A stretch of 43,190 nt of DNA. Origin: Muribaculaceae bacterium. Its GTDB lineage: Bacteria; Bacteroidota; Bacteroidia; Bacteroidales; Muribaculaceae. Under the pieces are notes generated by a model, which worked only from the letters and a program-made list of their open reading frames with translations, did no database searches and was not told the origin of the DNA. Position 1 is the first letter of the stretch. Each line of letters starts with the position of its first letter. The stretch is taken from contig VSPN01000020.1 in NCBI GenBank assembly GCA_009775355.1, positions 1 through 43,190 on the forward strand, read 5' to 3'. Shown one piece after another: positions 25,508 through 33,370 of this stretch. A program made the translations under genes and the position numbers.

Positions 25508-25697
25508 GAAGACAGACGAATCCGCGGAATCGGCAGGACAGTCTTCAGGCATGGCACAGATGTCTTCATCTAATCCTCCGCCTGGTGCATTCAACATATC
25601 GTCGACAGATGCCACAAATACAAGATCACGCCTCCCGCCGGATGCGGCCTTAAATAGATTAGACGTGGAAGTTAATTGTAGAAAACATTCGGAAACA

Positions 25698-25729
25698 TTT
25701 GGAAATTAGCAAAAAAAGCATTAACTTTG
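25698..25729 (+). promoter_or_regulatory. Bacteroidetes-type promoter of rpmB-rpmG
   Basis: TTTGG at 25698-25702 and TAACTTTG at 25722-25729 are separated by 20 bp, a near-ideal match. Predicted transcription starts near 25736. Confidence 0.85.
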
Positions 25730-25756
25730 CAAACGTTTTGTGGCACATCCTTTAAA

Positions 25757-25783
25757 GTCACTGAATATGATGCAGTTAGTGAC
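25757..25783 (+). promoter_or_regulatory. Hairpin in the rpmB leader
   Basis: GTCACT (25757-25762) pairs with AGTGAC (25778-25783); an alternative internal ACTG/CAGT pairing overlaps it. It lies early in the leader, where ribosomal-protein autoregulatory structures are found. No known leader class was recognised. Confidence 0.4.
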
Positions 25784-25850
25784 GATATGAGAACTGTGAT
25801 GGCGTCAGGAACAAACTGAAGTCAAATAAATAAAGAATCAAACAAGAGCC

Positions 25851-26114
25851 ATGTCAAAAGTTTGTCAGATCACAGGCAAAAAGGCGCAGGTAGGCAATAA
25901 TGTGTCTCACTCAAAGCGTCGCACCAAGCGCAAGTTCGAGGTAAACTTGCAAACAAAGAAATTCTACTGGGTAGAGCAGGATATGTGGATTCAGCTTCGA
26001 CTCTCGACCCGTGCGCTCCGCACCATCAACAAGATCGGACTCAACGCCGCTCTCAAGAAGGCTGAGGCTGAAGGCAATCTCGACTTTAAAGACATCACAA
26101 TCCTTTCTCTCTAA
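25851..26114 (+). CDS. rpmB: 50S ribosomal protein L28
   Basis: An 87-residue ribosomal protein of the large subunit. The opening MSKVCQITGKKAQVGNNVSHSKRRTKRKFEVNLQ is diagnostic of bL28; KIGLNAALKKAE near 60-75 fits the Bacteroidetes form. It heads an L28-L33-DUF4295 operon with a strong promoter and long leader. Confidence 0.97.
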   Translation: MSKVCQITGKKAQVGNNVSHSKRRTKRKFEVNLQTKKFYWVEQDMWIQLRLSTRALRTINKIGLNAALKKAEAEGNLDFKDITILSL

Positions 26115-26129
26115 TAGAACAGCAGAATT

Positions 26130-26318
26130 ATGGCAAAGAAAGCAAAAGGCAATCGCGTTCAAGTGATTCTCGAATGCACCGAACATAAGGCAAGCGGCAT
26201 GCCCGGTATGTCACGTTACATCACCACTAAAAACCGCAAAAACACTACAGGTCGTCTGGAGTTGAAAAAATACAACCCCATTCTGAAGAAAGTCACCGTT
26301 CACAAAGAAATCAAATAA
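26130..26318 (+). CDS. rpmG: 50S ribosomal protein L33
   Basis: A 62-residue bL33. The VILECTEHK start, the YITTKNRKNTTGRLELKKYNP core and a C-terminal lysine-rich end are typical. The zinc-binding CxxC pairs are absent, so this is the zinc-independent (C-minus) form. It is spaced 15 bp after rpmB. Confidence 0.96.
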   Translation: MAKKAKGNRVQVILECTEHKASGMPGMSRYITTKNRKNTTGRLELKKYNPILKKVTVHKEIK

Positions 26319-26328
26319 GCACTGACCC

Positions 26329-26478
26329 ATGGCAAAGAAAACCGTGGCCTCTATCCAGAAAGGTGAAGGCCGTACATACAGCAAGATCATCGTGATGGAG
26401 AAATCTCCCAAAACCGGCGCTTATGTTTTCAGAGAAGAGATGGTGCCCAACGATGCAGTAAAAGACGCTCTCAAATAA
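26329..26478 (+). CDS. DUF4295 small ribosome-associated protein
   Basis: A 49-residue basic protein starting MAKKTVASIQKGEGRTYSK and containing EKSPKTGAYVF, the hallmark of the Bacteroidetes-only DUF4295 family. It begins 10 bp after the rpmG stop and is below the usual ORF length cut-off, so it is easily missed. Its fixed place with L28 and L33 implies a ribosomal role. From memory, it may be the protein named bL38 in a Flavobacterium ribosome structure; I could not verify that link. Confidence 0.9.
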   Translation: MAKKTVASIQKGEGRTYSKIIVMEKSPKTGAYVFREEMVPNDAVKDALK

Positions 26479-26509
26479 GACCGAAAAACCGGTTCATGAC
26501 CAATAAAGA

Positions 26510-26545
26510 GCGGCGCGTATCTTACGATATGCGCCGCCTAATTTA
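26510..26545 (+). terminator. Terminator after the L28-L33-DUF4295 operon
   Basis: GCGGCGC (26510-26516) pairs with GCGCCGC (26531-26537), extended inward by a G:T pair and TAT/ATA around a 6-base loop (11 pairs in all). CTAATTTAT follows, giving a modest T-rich tail. It lies between convergent genes. Confidence 0.8.
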
Positions 26546-26631
26546 TATTCAGACGTGCTCTTATATTTCCAGACTGACGCCTTGATGATGCCACGGCCAT
26601 GCGATCAGGTCCTTTATGGCGCGGACGAGAC

Positions 26632-27126
26632 TCAGAACACATAACCGAAACCAGCTCCCGCAAACAGTCCGGAAGTACGGTCCATTATCGAATATATGGC
26701 CTGGACGGTAAACTTGAAATTCGCGGTGAAGTAGATGTCGCATCCGCCGCCGACATCGCCGCCGACTTTAAGCGAACTTCCTCCACCACGGTAATTCCAG
26801 TTGTTGAAAGTCAGACCGGCGAGAGGAAAAAGAGTCACACCCCGAGCAATCCGGAACGGGAAATGCATGTCCGCATTTATGGTTAGGGCGGACTTATCTT
26901 CATTCCTGAACACAAACGAGACCTCAGGAGCGATCCTGACATGCGGAGCAAACGTGTACTGGAAATATACCCCTGCATACCCACTGTTGTTATAAGACGC
27001 ATAGCCGGCGGTAACGCCGAGACTCTTCTCCCCTTTTACGGGCAGACTGCGGGCAGAGACTGCGCATGGAAAAGCCGCAGCAAGAATCGCGACAGTAGAA
27101 TAGAGTAGTTTTCTTGATTTTGTCAT
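26632..27126 (-). CDS. Small outer-membrane beta-barrel protein
   Basis: A 164-residue exported protein with a signal peptide (1-25, ending VSA) and alternating hydrophobic/polar strands through the rest, ending GAGFGYVF with the terminal phenylalanine used by the BAM complex. This suggests an eight-stranded OmpA/OprF- or PorT-like barrel in the outer membrane. No catalytic motif is seen. It is transcribed alone, convergent with the ribosomal-protein operon and divergent from nadE. The function is unknown. Confidence 0.78.
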   Translation of the reverse strand: MTKSRKLLYSTVAILAAAFPCAVSARSLPVKGEKSLGVTAGYASYNNSGYAGVYFQYTFAPHVRIAPEVSFVFRNEDKSALTINADMHFPFRIARGVTLFPLAGLTFNNWNYRGGGSSLKVGGDVGGGCDIYFTANFKFTVQAIYSIMDRTSGLFAGAGFGYVF

Positions 27127-27255
27127 GAGGCAGAAATGTCATGCCGGCCTTCGGTTCCTGCGTTGTCAAGTCGGGCCGATAGATTCAAAATGTAAAGATA
27201 CATTATTTTTAACGAATTTAACTGTGAAACATTAAAATTGTGAAAAAAGTTTTGC

Positions 27256-27315
27256 TAATTTTGCATTAGCAGCCGGGATTAGCCGGGAATTTATGTATAA
27301 GAAACTTATGCATAA
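27256..27315 (+). promoter_or_regulatory. nadE -7 box and leader hairpin
   Basis: TAATTTTG at 27256-27263 is a consensus -7 element; the -33 is not clear. In the predicted leader, TTATGTATAAG (27291-27301) pairs with CTTATGCATAA (27305-27315), 11 pairs with one G:T wobble around AAA, ending 46 bp before the preferred start codon. Confidence 0.6.
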
Positions 27316-27361
27316 TATAATTATCACGGCCTCTGCCTGCAAATTAAGTTCTTGTTTAATA

Positions 27362-29302
27362 ATGAAGAATTTCGGATATATACGGGTCGGATCCTGCTCG
27401 CCCGAAGTGCGAGCTGCCGACATCAACCACAACATTCGCAACATAATCGAGGCCACCGCACGATTCGAGTCGGAGAACGTGGATCTGGCTGTTTTCCCTG
27501 AACTGTCGGTTACAGGATACACATGCGCGGATCTTTTCGGACAGACGCTGCTTCTTGATAATGCAGAGAAGGCTTTGGCCGAACTTGCCCAAGAGCTTGC
27601 AGACAAGAAGATAACAACTGTTGTCGGAGTTCCTCTGCGACACAACGGTCGTCTGTACAACTGCGCCGCCGTGATACAGGGAGGCCTGGTCAAAGGCATC
27701 GTGCCAAAGACACATATACCCAACTATGGAGAATTCTACGAAAAGAGATGGTTCTCATCAGGAAAAGACACAAGCGGAGAGATTGTTATCGGTCAAGCAA
27801 AGATTCCGTTCGGCACAGACCTTATTTTCTGCATTGACGGCATAATGTTCGGCATAGAGATCTGCGAGGATCTCTGGGTGCCTCAGCCCCCGGGAGCACG
27901 CCTCGCAACCGGCGGCGCCGACATAATAGTCAATCTGTCGGCGACCAACGAACTGATCGGGAAACACAGATACCTGCTCGACCTGATCCGCAACCAGTCG
28001 GCGAGATGCCGCTGCGGATATGTGTATGCTTCTGCCGGCGCAGGCGAATCATCGACCGATCTGGCATTCGCCGGCAACTGCATAATTGCCGAAAACGGAT
28101 CGCTGCTCGCGGAGAGTCTGCGGTTCGAGATACAGACAAAAACCGCCATAGCCGATCTTGACATTGAAATGCTGAGACACGACAGGACTCACTTCGAAAC
28201 CTTCAACGAGTATTGCGATGATCGGGAATTGCGAGTAATAGCTGTGGTCAGCGGAGTCAATAGAAAAGAGAGCGACAGTCTACTCAAATACAGGAAAGTA
28301 AAGGCGCATCCATTTCTTGACGAGAACCCTCTTGACCTGAAAGATCGTTGCGACGAGATATCATCCATTCAGGCATGGGGGCTCGCCACGCGGCTTAAAG
28401 CAATAAACTGCAGGAGCGCCATAGTCGGAATCTCCGGAGGTCTCGACTCGACGCTCGCCCTGCTCGTCACGGTCAAGGCATTCGACATGCTCGGATTCGA
28501 CAGAAAAGGTATAACCGGAATCACTATGCCTGGATTCGGCACCACCGGACGCACCAAAAGCAATGCGACGCGACTGATGGAACTTCTCGGAGTGACACAA
28601 CGGGAAATACCTATCGGAGATGCCGTAAGACTGCATTTTGCGGATATAGGCCATGATCCGGCAATTCATGATGTGACATACGAGAACAGTCAGGCCCGCG
28701 AACGAACCCAGATCCTGATGGATGTCGCAAACCAGTTGAACGGAATTGTCGTCGGCACCGGCGACCTTTCGGAACTCGCATTAGGATGGTGCACCTACAA
28801 CGGCGACCAGATGTCGATGTATGGCGTCAACGCCTCCATCCCCAAGACACTCGTAAGGTATCTTGTAAACGGATATGCAGAAAATTCGGAAGACCCGCAA
28901 CTGACAGCCGTGCTACAGGACATCATCGACACCCCGATCAGTCCGGAACTTCTCCCCCCCGACGCCAACAATGACATCGAACAGAAGACAGAAGATCTCG
29001 TCGGGCCCTACGAACTTCACGACTTCTTCCTGTACCACACGCTCCGGTTCGGCACAGAACCGCGCAAAATCCTTCTGCTCGCACGTAAGGCATTCGGCAG
29101 CAAATATCAAGACCATACAATCAGGCACTGGCTCAAAACGTTTTACAGACGATTCTTCAACCAGCAGTTCAAGAGATCATGCATGCCCGACGGCATAAAG
29201 GCCGGAAGCGTCTGCCTGTCGCCGCGAGGAGACTGGAGAATGCCGAGTGATGCCGCCGCCGCACTGTGGATCGAAGAGACCGAAAAAGAGGAAGACAACT
29301 GA
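27362..29302 (+). CDS. nadE: Glutamine-dependent NAD+ synthase
   Basis: A 646-residue two-domain enzyme making NAD+ from nicotinate adenine dinucleotide, ATP and glutamine. The N-terminal nitrilase-type glutaminase has the triad Glu47 (VFPELS), Lys116 (VPKTHIP) and Cys168 (EICEDLW). The C-terminal synthetase has the PPi-binding loop SGGLDS at 358-363. The start at 27362 is chosen because MKNFGYIRVG matches the family's N-terminus; an ATG 69 bases upstream would place the leader hairpin inside the gene. TsaC follows after 22 bp. Confidence 0.96.
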   Translation: MKNFGYIRVGSCSPEVRAADINHNIRNIIEATARFESENVDLAVFPELSVTGYTCADLFGQTLLLDNAEKALAELAQELADKKITTVVGVPLRHNGRLYNCAAVIQGGLVKGIVPKTHIPNYGEFYEKRWFSSGKDTSGEIVIGQAKIPFGTDLIFCIDGIMFGIEICEDLWVPQPPGARLATGGADIIVNLSATNELIGKHRYLLDLIRNQSARCRCGYVYASAGAGESSTDLAFAGNCIIAENGSLLAESLRFEIQTKTAIADLDIEMLRHDRTHFETFNEYCDDRELRVIAVVSGVNRKESDSLLKYRKVKAHPFLDENPLDLKDRCDEISSIQAWGLATRLKAINCRSAIVGISGGLDSTLALLVTVKAFDMLGFDRKGITGITMPGFGTTGRTKSNATRLMELLGVTQREIPIGDAVRLHFADIGHDPAIHDVTYENSQARERTQILMDVANQLNGIVVGTGDLSELALGWCTYNGDQMSMYGVNASIPKTLVRYLVNGYAENSEDPQLTAVLQDIIDTPISPELLPPDANNDIEQKTEDLVGPYELHDFFLYHTLRFGTEPRKILLLARKAFGSKYQDHTIRHWLKTFYRRFFNQQFKRSCMPDGIKAGSVCLSPRGDWRMPSDAAAALWIEETEKEEDN

Positions 29303-29324
29303 CCAATAACGCCAAACGCGCAAA

Positions 29325-29918
29325 ATGGAAACAGAAAGAAACCAAGAAGAGAGATATGACCGGGAGGACATGGCCCGGGCTGTAGAGATCCTGAAACAGG
29401 GTGGAATAATTCTTTACCCGACCGACACGGTGTGGGGCATAGGCTGTGACGCGACAAACACCGAGGCAGTCAAAAAAATATATGATCTTAAAAAGCGGAG
29501 TGACGCGAAATCCATGCTCGTACTCGTCGGCTCAGAAGGAGAACTGCAAAGGACAGTCGAGGAAGTTCCCGAAGCGGCTTGGATGCTTATAGAGGCTGCC
29601 GTCAATCCTCTGACTATAATCTACGACCGTCCCCGTGGGCTTGCCGTCAATCTTCTTGCAGATGACGGATCAGCTGGAATCCGAATCACATCCGAACTGT
29701 TCAGCAGGACTCTGTGTTCCCGCCTCAGGAGACCCATAGTCTCCACATCGGCCAACGTGTCGGGGAAAAAGACACCTGCGGTTTTCAGCGATATCGACGA
29801 TGAGATCATTGACGGAGTGGACTATGTGGTAAGATTCAGGCAGGAAGATTCATCCAGACGCAAGAGCAGCAACATAATAAAAGTCTCGGACTCCGGAGTG
29901 ATAAAAGTGATCAGATGA
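29325..29918 (+). CDS. tsaC: Threonylcarbamoyl-AMP synthase (Sua5/YrdC family)
   Basis: A 197-residue enzyme making threonylcarbamoyl-AMP from threonine, bicarbonate and ATP, the first step of t6A tRNA modification. YPTDTVWGIGCDA, KKRSDAKSM, GIRI and the STSANVSG segment are the family marks. It has only the YrdC domain without the Sua5 C-terminal extension. Its partner TsaD is encoded at 22713. It is co-directional with nadE. Confidence 0.93.
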   Translation: METERNQEERYDREDMARAVEILKQGGIILYPTDTVWGIGCDATNTEAVKKIYDLKKRSDAKSMLVLVGSEGELQRTVEEVPEAAWMLIEAAVNPLTIIYDRPRGLAVNLLADDGSAGIRITSELFSRTLCSRLRRPIVSTSANVSGKKTPAVFSDIDDEIIDGVDYVVRFRQEDSSRRKSSNIIKVSDSGVIKVIR

Positions 29919-30014
29919 GAAAATGCCAGATGTCAACAGAGAGATTGACAGCCGGCAACCGCGGGAGAGCGTCAAAATAGCGGCTGCATATGGATATTAT
30001 TACAGATTTTTTCT

Positions 30015-30064
30015 TAATTTTGTAAGATGAAGAGCCGGAGTTGTAGCCAGTGCAAGTCCGGACT
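30015..30064 (+). promoter_or_regulatory. Candidate promoter and palindrome before the sugar transferase
   Basis: TAATTTTG at 30015-30022 matches the -7 consensus, with no good -33. The leader carries a perfect 10-bp palindrome AGTCCGGACT at 30055-30064, 23 bp before the start codon. Confidence 0.5.
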
Positions 30065-30087
30065 CAGCCATATGAACACGCAGACGG

Positions 30088-31515
30088 ATGAAAGGAAGGA
30101 ATTTTACAAAGGCAATGCAAAGAACGAAATACGTTGTGGCGGATTTCGTTATGGTCTCGGTCGCATTCTTTCTATTCAACATATTCCGTTACCATGAGCT
30201 CGGCATACACACCTATGGATTCAGCACTCTGTGGGATTATCTTGCAAGTCCGAAACTGGCGGCAGAGCAGATTCTTGTGCCTGCCGCGCTACTCGGAATC
30301 TACTGGCTGTCTGGTTTTTACAACCATCCGTTCATAAAGTCCAGACTGTCAGAGTTCTCCACCACGCTGCTCTCGGTGATCGTATCGACAGCCATTATCT
30401 ATCTGGTTCTTCTGATAAACGACACGACAGGACTCAAAATCAAGGACTACGAAACTATTCTTGTGCTGTTCGGGTCGCTCATGTCGTTCACCTATCTCGG
30501 GCGATGGGCACTGACCGAGCGCACCATAAGACATCTCCGCAAACGTCATTGGATCTACTCTACCCTCATAATAGGCAATTCACGAAAGAGCAGAGATGTC
30601 TACCACCGTCTGAAACAGGCCGGCTCTGTATGGACCTACGATGTTATCGGCTTCATACGGCTAGACCGCGAGCACCAGATCCACGACGGCATGCCGTCGT
30701 GGGGACTTGACGAACTGGAACTCATATGCGACGATTATGGTGTTGACCAGATAATATTCGCACCCGAGCGTATTTATGACAACGACATCATGGACATTCT
30801 GTCTCGATTGTTTCCGCTCGGCATTCCGGTCAAGATCGCACCCGATACTCTGTCGTACGTGACCGCCAACATCCACATGAACGACATACTCGGCATTCCG
30901 TTCATTGATCTGACATCGCCGAGGATATCGGAATTTCAGAAAAACGTGAAACGTTCGTTCGATGTCATCACGTCACTGGCAGCACTGACAGTGCTTAGTC
31001 CTCTTATCGGCGTCACAGCACTGATTGTAAGGCTTACATCTCCAGGCCCGGCCATTTACAGTCAGGAGCGTGTGGGGAAAGGACACCGTCCGTTCAGAAT
31101 CTATAAGTTCAGATCGATGAGAAACGATGCTGAGAAAGACGGACCCCAGCTGTCGAGCGAGACCGATTGCCGCGTCACCCCGTGGGGCAAGATAATGAGA
31201 AAATACCGCATAGACGAGATTCCCCAGTTCTGGAATGTTCTCAAGGGGGACATGTCGATTGTGGGTCCCAGGCCCGAGCGGGAATATTTTATAGAGCAGA
31301 TCATGAAGAGAGCTCCCTATTACGGTCTAATATTCCAGGTGTGTCCGGGAATCACAAGCTGGGGGATGGTCAAATTCGGATATGCCCGCAATATCGACGA
31401 GATGGTGGCCAGATCAAGATATGATCTACTGTATATCAACAACATGTCGATATCAACCGATATAAAGATTATGATCCACACGGTCAAGACCGTGATCAAT
31501 GGGGCCGGAGTATAG
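30088..31515 (+). CDS. Polyprenyl-phosphate sugar-1-phosphate transferase (initiating glycosyltransferase)
   Basis: A 475-residue membrane enzyme that starts exopolysaccharide, capsule or O-antigen repeat synthesis by moving a sugar phosphate from a nucleotide sugar onto undecaprenyl phosphate. The N-terminal half has about four membrane helices (15-33, 58-75, 90-110, 125-140), then a CoA-binding-like Rossmann region (about 155-260). A re-entrant helix near 291-315 precedes the catalytic domain, with KFRSMR near 340 and SIVGPRPE near 390. This is the WbaP/WcaJ (PHPT) architecture. Sugar specificity is unknown. No capsule cluster surrounds it, but a GT11-like enzyme lies 5 kb upstream. Confidence 0.93.
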   Translation: MKGRNFTKAMQRTKYVVADFVMVSVAFFLFNIFRYHELGIHTYGFSTLWDYLASPKLAAEQILVPAALLGIYWLSGFYNHPFIKSRLSEFSTTLLSVIVSTAIIYLVLLINDTTGLKIKDYETILVLFGSLMSFTYLGRWALTERTIRHLRKRHWIYSTLIIGNSRKSRDVYHRLKQAGSVWTYDVIGFIRLDREHQIHDGMPSWGLDELELICDDYGVDQIIFAPERIYDNDIMDILSRLFPLGIPVKIAPDTLSYVTANIHMNDILGIPFIDLTSPRISEFQKNVKRSFDVITSLAALTVLSPLIGVTALIVRLTSPGPAIYSQERVGKGHRPFRIYKFRSMRNDAEKDGPQLSSETDCRVTPWGKIMRKYRIDEIPQFWNVLKGDMSIVGPRPEREYFIEQIMKRAPYYGLIFQVCPGITSWGMVKFGYARNIDEMVARSRYDLLYINNMSISTDIKIMIHTVKTVINGAGV

Positions 31516-31526
31516 TACATAATCAT

Positions 31527-33326
31527 ATGGCATACAAAGAAAGACACAACCGCGCCACCGAGATGTGGCTTAGATTCGTAATCTGGCGCGAACATCATAT
31601 TAAAGAGAAGAACTTCGTGATTCTTCTCTCTCTGATTGTAGGCATCATATGCGGTGTAGCGGCACAGCTTCTCAAATATCTGATTCATCTTATAGCTTCA
31701 GTTCTGACATCGCACTTCAGCAATACGACAGAAAACTACCTCTATCTCGTATACCCTGTGGTCGGCATAATTCTCACCGTCCTCTTCGTCAAATATGTGA
31801 TCAAGGAAAACATATCGCACGGAGTCACAAAAGTGCTCTACGCAATATCACGCAGAAAATCGCGGCTTAAACTCCGCAACACATATGCCTCGCTCATATC
31901 ATCTTCGATAACCATCGGATTCGGAGGATCAGTCGGAGCAGAAGGCCCCATAGTATATACGGGAGCCGCAATCGGGTCAAACATCGGACAGGCGTTCAGG
32001 CTCTCTCCCAAGATACTCATGATACTCGTCGGCTGCGGCGCGGCGGCCGGAATCGCCGGAATCTTCCGTGCTCCTATCGCCGGCATGCTTTTCACACTCG
32101 AGGTGCTAATGATCGATCTGACAGGCCTGACAGTCATGCCACTGCTTCTGTCGTCGATAGCCGGTGCCACGGTTGCCTATGTGCTTGAGGGATACAGTGC
32201 CGAATTTTTCTTCTCCCAGAGCGAGCCGTTCATGACAAGCCGGATTCCCTGGACCGTAGCCCTCGGCGTGGTCTGCGGACTCATGTCGGTCTACTTCACC
32301 AAGGTGATGTTCCTGATGGAATCAATGTTCAAGAAAGTCAAGGCGCAATGGCTCAGAATCATAGTCGGAGGCGGACTGATAGCTTGTCTGGTGTTCGTCT
32401 TCCCGCCGCTCTACGGCGAGGGCTACGATGCCATCAACCACCTTCTCGACGGAGACGCCGGAGCGGTAGTCAACGGAACATTCTTCTACGTCGACCGCGA
32501 CAATGTGTGGTTTCTCGCTCTCTTTATCGGAGCTATAACACTTATGAAAGCGTTCGCCACCTCGGCCACAAACGGTGCGGGAGGAGTCGGCGGCACATTC
32601 GCCCCGTCGCTCTTTGTAGGGGCACTTACAGGCTTTCTGTTCGCATTCATCATCAACAACCTTGATCTCGGAATCGAACTTTCACAGAAAAATTTCACAC
32701 TGATGGGAATGGCCGGAGTCATGGCCGGAGTCATGCATGCACCGCTTATGGCTATCTTCCTCACCGCAGAGATGACTGGCGGATACGACCTGTTTCTCCC
32801 GCTGCTGATTGTGTCAGCACTCGCCTACTTCACAATCCAGTGCTTCACACCATACAGCATATACACCATGCGTCTCGCCAAGGCCGGAGATCTCGTGACA
32901 CATCAGAAAGACAAGGCCGTGCTCACACTTCTCAAGATCGACAATGTAATCGAAAGAGACTTCAGAGAAGTTCACCCGGAGATGAGCCTGCGCGAGATGG
33001 TCGATGTCATATCCGTATCAAACCGCAACCTCTTTCCTGTAACCGATTCCGAAGGTATGCTCAAGGGAATCGTGCTGCTCGATGACATACGCAACATCAT
33101 GTTCCGCACCGATCTTTATCCCAAGATGCACGTTTCAAGATTCATGGCCGCCGTACCGGCCGTGATCGAGACCGACATGCCTATGGACAAGGTAATGGAG
33201 ATATTCGACAAGACAAACGCCTGGAATCTGCCAGTTGTCGAAAATGGCAGATACATCGGGTTCGTCTCCAAATCCAAAATATTCAACTCATACAGGCGCG
33301 TTCTCCGGCATTTTACGGAAGACTGA
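31527..33326 (+). CDS. ClC-family chloride channel/transporter with CBS domains
   Basis: A 599-residue inner-membrane protein. The first 430 residues hold the ClC helices, with GSVGAEGP carrying the gating glutamate Glu139, and GGVGGTFAPSLF as the selectivity segment. Two CBS domains (about 470-590) form a cytoplasmic regulatory pair. The residue equivalent to the E. coli ClC internal proton glutamate (E203) appears to be Val193 in TLEVL, and the GSGIP anion loop is replaced by SHGVT, so it may be a channel or an uncoupled variant rather than an H+/Cl- exchanger. It starts 11 bp after the sugar transferase. Confidence 0.9.
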   Translation: MAYKERHNRATEMWLRFVIWREHHIKEKNFVILLSLIVGIICGVAAQLLKYLIHLIASVLTSHFSNTTENYLYLVYPVVGIILTVLFVKYVIKENISHGVTKVLYAISRRKSRLKLRNTYASLISSSITIGFGGSVGAEGPIVYTGAAIGSNIGQAFRLSPKILMILVGCGAAAGIAGIFRAPIAGMLFTLEVLMIDLTGLTVMPLLLSSIAGATVAYVLEGYSAEFFFSQSEPFMTSRIPWTVALGVVCGLMSVYFTKVMFLMESMFKKVKAQWLRIIVGGGLIACLVFVFPPLYGEGYDAINHLLDGDAGAVVNGTFFYVDRDNVWFLALFIGAITLMKAFATSATNGAGGVGGTFAPSLFVGALTGFLFAFIINNLDLGIELSQKNFTLMGMAGVMAGVMHAPLMAIFLTAEMTGGYDLFLPLLIVSALAYFTIQCFTPYSIYTMRLAKAGDLVTHQKDKAVLTLLKIDNVIERDFREVHPEMSLREMVDVISVSNRNLFPVTDSEGMLKGIVLLDDIRNIMFRTDLYPKMHVSRFMAAVPAVIETDMPMDKVMEIFDKTNAWNLPVVENGRYIGFVSKSKIFNSYRRVLRHFTED

Positions 33327-33370
33327 GCCACAACATGATTTTCCTCAACCGATGGGGATACATATACACG

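Larger units (their letters stand above)
25508..25850. other. 343-bp intergenic region with the rpmB promoter and leader
   Basis: The first 180 bp show no gene I can support; an 84-codon open frame (25455-25709) overlaps the end of the GT11 gene, has low-complexity Ser/Asp/Pro composition and runs into the promoter. The second half carries the rpmB promoter (25698-25729) and an approximately 115-nt leader with a small hairpin at 25757-25783. Two near-identical 10-mers, AAACATTCGG and AAACATTTGG, lie in tandem at about 25683-25702. Confidence 0.7.

Noticed and set aside
25455..25709. An 84-codon open frame after the GT11-like gene
   Set aside because: It overlaps the GT11 end by 53 bases, is low in complexity, has no known domain, and runs into the rpmB promoter.
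33335..33370. An upstream start for Fmt
   Set aside because: The extra 12 residues do not fit the family, and the formyltransferase fold begins right after the Met at 33371.
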